Assembly (NCBI GenBank): GCA_900618425.1
Contig: UZAN01040040.1
Location: 9,148 to 73,147, forward strand
DNA length: 64,000 nucleotides
Direction of reading: 5' to 3'
DNA from: Echinostoma caproni
Lineage: Eukaryota > Platyhelminthes > Trematoda > Plagiorchiida > Echinostomatidae
The first letter of the stretch is position 1; each line of letters begins with the position of its first letter. Positions 60,023 through 64,000 of the stretch are shown here, in pieces. The notes under the pieces were generated by a model. That model was not told the origin of the DNA. It made no database searches and was given only the letters and a program-made list of their open reading frames with translations. The position numbers were made by a program, and so were the translations under genes.

Positions 60023-60100
60023 TTTTTACTTCCTTTTTCTATTTATTGAATATACAAATGTGCAGTCAACTTTCAGGAAGGAAGGCTGCGGCCATACAGT
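60023..60100 (-). repeat. SINE-A 3' fragment, inverted relative to its neighbour
   Basis: Minus strand: 'ccttccttcctgaaagttg', then an AT-rich stretch with 'tatattcaataaata' and 'ggaagtaaaa'. Only the 3' ~80 bases are present. The flank 'aaaatgtct...acttcc' is nearly the same as beside the copy at 29.44 kb, so the family end may extend further there. Confidence 0.6.
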
Positions 60101-63100
60101 CGATCGAATGCCTCCCACACAGTTAGATCTTCCATGCGAGTTTAAATAAACACCTCGAGGTGACTTCACTGATAGAGTGATAAAACCTTGAACACCTCTC
60201 ATGTCAGGGATTCGAGATCAATAACCCTGAACGAACCCGTTGGATATGCACAATTAAAGAGCTCTAACGNTCTAACGAAATCAAACCTTCATGGGAGTCG
60301 ACGGGATGAATCGCATGGATTGTGTGTATGTCTGTGGAGGTGAACATTGGTGGATGGTCGATCGAAATTAAACTAAAATAATGTCTCCCGTGTAGGGGGC
60401 TTATGTTCATTTTGTCACCCTAATTGGTTTTCAAATTCGATGGATGAGCAATCACTAACGGTGAAGCATATATTTTTAGCTTATAACACGAAACCAACGG
60501 TTGGAATTGACCCAATTAAACCGAGTAGTTACAAGCAGGACTCATAAATCTGCATGTTCCAGTTTAAGTTATCACAAGCTCAAATTAAAACGTACGTAAG
60601 GTGCTTCCAGGACCTGTGTTAGGCATATTTCACACGTTGCCGTTTCATCATGATTTACTCCTGCCAGTCGGATAGATCAGTGAAAACACTTCCAATAAAT
60701 TACTAAAACAAGTTGTTTGTAAACCCCAACTCAACGGTAAACCGCGATAATTCAAACTGGATTTGGATTTGGATTTCGGCAAACGCGTCCAACTAGTAGC
60801 TACATTTTTGGCAGAACTGATTATAAAGCCTACGTCATACTTCTAGGACTTAAAACCAATGAAAACGAACTTCTGTCTTTTCGAGCATAAAAGTTCCTAA
60901 CTGGATTGGTCAAACACGACCATTGAGCTGAGCTGTTTGATTCACTCTGGTACTAAAAATCAAACAGGACTCCAACCGACAAACAGACTCCCTTCATCAC
61001 AACAGGCAATGATATAAATTGATTGTGCGAGCCAAGGGGACCGTTGTGTAGAGGAAAGATTTAAGTTGTCGAGATTCTGTTTTTCAGTGTAGTTGTTGTG
61101 CTGCCCCAGCACAATTTGATTTAGGTCGTTGCATTGGGTGACCCTGATGGCTTTGACTCAGTTCGGAGTTGTACTAGTTACGAATTTTTTTTATCCTCCT
61201 TATGATTTTATCTTCCGAGGACTGTTGCAATATATTGGTATGCTTAGTCAGAAATAAAAAAGCGATTGTTCAGCGTCACCTAATGAACGAAATTTCCTGT
61301 AAGTCCGTGGAAGAATTCGAACTTTAGAGCATTTTGATTGAAATAATACTCTCCCCCCCCCCGTGATCCAGTCTGCAGTCAAAAGAACAACCATGGACCG
61401 CACTGTTAAAAATTGAGTATAGTTTAGCAATTGCAACACGAAGTATTCAGTGGACACTTTGAAAACCTCATTAGTGAAATACATGAAGTTGAAATGCGTG
61501 GTTTCTTCGCATCAGTGTCGAATTCAGCGGAGAATACAGGAGACCGAGAGTCACGTTTGTTGAACTCCCCAAAGGCAGCAAGTTAGTGACTAGACAAAGG
61601 GTAAACTGCAGCGGATAATTGGCATCTTCATTGGCAATGGTTCCAAGAAGGAAACAGTCGTATTTAAGAAGTTATTCATTGACAAACGATGAAGGATAAA
61701 CTGGGGTAGCTTGATCGCAGTTTGTTTGAACCAGTTACCAACCCGGGGCCATAACCGCAATGCAACGACCTGTAGGAAGACACTCAAATTTTTCCTTTGG
61801 TTATTTATCACAACGAAAATGAGTGAGGCAAAATATGTCCAACAGGAAAACACAACAATACACAATTCAAACATAAAAGACTGTTATTTCTTCGTAGAAT
61901 CCACATTTTGCTATTGGCGCTTTGGTGCCCATCTCAATCCTTTTGAAAATATCTGCGGGTTGTTTGTGAAGTGAGTTCACCAAACTGCCAAAGCTTACGG
62001 TTCTCTTGTTGTATCTGGGATCTCTGAGAACAATGGCATAGGGAATTATGAACATCGTAGATTGCACAACGCTTTCCATTAGCAAGCAGGGAATGTGTAG
62101 TGATACTTTACAGCAATAAAGGAACATATTGTACTCAATTGGGATAAAGGGATTCCCATAAGTAGGACATCGTCTTCAGATATTTGTTTCACTATGTAGG
62201 ACCAAATTCATGAAAAATTTGGTTGATGAATCGTTTTCCCGTTTTCCCAATTAACCTTGGTTCCAGGGATCACTGTGGGAAAAACCTTTGACTGGAGGGG
62301 CTAGATGAAGGAATTCTAGTTTCCCCGTAATTTAGATGAGCACTGTATATAGCGTTACCTCATCATGAAGAATTATACCCAGTTCGCACAGCTCGCGCAT
62401 GCTCACTTAAAACTAAGACTAAGCAAAAGTTGAGAAAACTACGTGATATATCTAAATGCAATCCCACCAGCGTCAGCTTATCGTGCATCATCCTAATCGT
62501 CGAATAAGGAAATCTACGTATGACATTTACAACCCGAAAACCCTATAGGAAGTGATACATAGGACACATTTAAATGTGTATTTGACAAGAAAGCTGTATA
62601 GCTTTTATTCAGTGACCTTCAAACAAATCTTCGGATTGATTTTCTTTGTTGCGCTCTCTTCTGTGTCCTTTCCCTGGCCTTCTGAATCCATCACTGTATT
62701 CACTCACGTACTATAACGTGAGTTTCACCCGGGAAGTTCTTTTTCATAGTCCAATCTAAACGTTGGTACACAATTAGCTAATACAGCACGCTTACCGACC
62801 ATATTGTAGATCACTAACATGCATTTCAACCGCACCCATGATAGCGTCAAAAATAATTTCTATCTAATAAAAATTGAACTTACAGTCATTAGACTCTTTC
62901 GCAAATCGCACTTCACGATTACTAGCGTTTATAGACATTAAAGCCTCCTCGTGGAAACCCAATTGGTTGACTAGTATAAATAACGCACGAGATTACGACG
63001 AGACTGCACCTTGACGTGGTATGATGGCTTGTGCACCTCTCTGACCCAACGAGCTACAAAGGACGGCTTTTTTCAAGCCGAAGATCTAATCATACCTGGA

Positions 63101-63319
63101 AGGTCGAAGGACGAAGTTCAATCTTCTGGTCCTCGAGGTTGGGGGTTCGACTAGAATTTGCGTTTCAGTCGGAAAAGGCGGAGGAGTAATTGATCTAAGT
63201 ACATGGGTCTCCACTTCGCTTCACTCGCTGCCTTGCGGTTAGGTTCTTTCAGAACTAAAGGCTTTGGTTGAGAACCCTAATCGTTCTCTGCTTAGTGACT
63301 GGACACTCTAGCAGTACCC
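60101..63319. other. No recognisable feature; N at 60270, C10 run at 61353-61362
   Basis: One ambiguous base lies inside a small duplication (tctaacg twice) near 60265-60278. Frames of 78-94 codons near 61.2-62.1 kb are unrecognised. Sequence at about 63010-63160 contains a tRNA-like 'gggggttcgact' but no convincing fold. It may be the body of the LINE whose 3' end follows. Confidence 0.4.
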
Positions 63320-63416
63320 TTCCATCTAACCCCAGTGCATATGCACTGCGAATTTGGCAGCGATCAATGAAGTTCGCTTCTCTGTATTTCACTGTACGAT
63401 GATGATAATGATGATG
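63320..63416 (+). mobile_element. RTE-type LINE 3' end
   Basis: A 33-base block at about 63347-63379, from 'tgcgaatttggcagcgat' to 'aagttcgctt', differs at only three positions from the 3' UTR of the minus-strand RTE-type element at 55.8 kb. Like that copy it ends in a GATGAT-type repeat (63398-63417). No coding part is recognisable just upstream. Confidence 0.6.
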
Positions 63417-63588
63417 ACTCTGGTGTTAGGCAGCTTTGCTGTCATCCAGTTCAATGTCATACCTATCCTAGCGGGGCCTTATGTGGTTCGCCACTCCAAA
63501 TTCCGAGGCTCAGGTTACGGGTCTGCATCACCGAACAGCAGGTCCTCGTGACTATGGGGTTTACCTCGTCTGCCGTTCATCATAGTGT
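63417..63588 (+). repeat. SINE-B copy, 5' truncated, joined to LINE tail
   Basis: The body from 'gactctggtgttaggcagc' to 'ctgccgttcatcatag' aligns with the minus-strand copies at 4.1 and 7.5 kb. The tRNA-like head and B box are missing. The repeat begins exactly where the LINE GATGAT tail ends. Confidence 0.65.
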
Positions 63589-64000
63589 AATCAAAAGGTC
63601 GTTAGGAATATATAAAATTCATTAATCTTATTCAACTGAGAGACCAAAGAAAACTGCGAATAGGATCAGATGAAAGTGACCAGTGTCACTGAACCTCAAG
63701 ACTGAAACACGTGAGCACAAACGAACTAAGAAAACCAGAAGGTACTACAAAAGTGGATAAAGATTGGATCATTCAAACGAGTGCGAAAGGGAAACTCGGA
63801 AACTTACCTTAAGGGTCTCGGTCTGTACAGCGATATTGGTACGGGACGCCTTGGAATTTTCCACTGCTTGCATAGATTCCAGCTGTTTTTGCTATCCGCG
63901 AAAAAATAGAGAAGAATCCACTAGATACGCTAACTACCAGCAAAGCACACAGAAGTGTTTCGTCCCGAGTGTGTTCCCATGTGAAAAAAATTACACATGA
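63589..64000. other. No recognisable feature
   Basis: A 78-codon plus frame runs off the window end and is unrecognised. Confidence 0.5.

Noticed and set aside
61310..61350. Minus-strand AAGTTCGAATTCTTCC as a tRNA B box
   Set aside because: It lies beside a C10 run, with no A box at the right distance and no acceptor pairing.

Overview
This window looks like a repeat-rich, gene-poor stretch of an invertebrate nuclear genome. I read it as flatworm, most likely a digenean trematode. That is an inference from the flavour of the retroelements (RTE/CR1-type LINEs, Ty3/gypsy, Penelope-like elements) and is not proven by a marker gene. No open frame is long, every recognisable coding stretch is interrupted by stops and frameshifts, and microsatellites and assembly gaps are present. 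I find no confident host protein-coding gene. Host exons, if present, are too short or too divergent for me to see.

Layout. 0-9 kb: two tRNA-derived short repeats (here called SINE-A and SINE-B), a GATA and a CA microsatellite, and a possible Penelope GIY-YIG scrap near 3.2 kb. 9-12.4 kb: a SINE-A copy, then a decayed Ty3/gypsy pol gene on the minus strand in the order reverse transcriptase, RNase H, integrase. 13.4-14.7 kb: a purine-pyrimidine alternating tract, a ~530-base assembly gap and a GA repeat. 17.6-20.9 kb: one long Penelope-like element (RT plus GIY-YIG) with an antisense hammerhead-ribozyme core just downstream, then the C-terminus of a second Penelope-like element. 21.25-21.56 kb: a 120-base 5S rRNA-like unit joined to a SINE-A copy. 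22.9-25.0 kb: a CR1/Jockey-like LINE on the plus strand (ORF1-like, endonuclease, RT). 25-49.7 kb: almost featureless, apart from a SINE, a tRNA-like sequence at 39.2 kb and a 50-bp-arm inverted repeat at 45.2 kb. 49.7-50.1 kb and 57.3-57.6 kb: two related LTR-like sequences in opposite orientation. 52.1-53.9 kb: a SINE-A abutting a minus-strand LINE. 55.8-56.4 kb: an RTE-type LINE 3' end whose upstream part is inverted, as expected from twin priming. 59.85-60.1 kb: two SINE-A copies tail to tail. 63.3-63.6 kb: a second 3' end of what looks like the same RTE-type family, fused to SINE-B.

The recognisable elements are retroelements that carry (or once carried) their own replication proteins, and non-autonomous SINEs that would depend on LINE enzymes for mobilisation. 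None appears intact. The most interesting observations are the hammerhead core antisense to a Penelope-like element, the 5S-tRNA composite SINE, the twin-primed LINE and the long hairpin at 45.2 kb.
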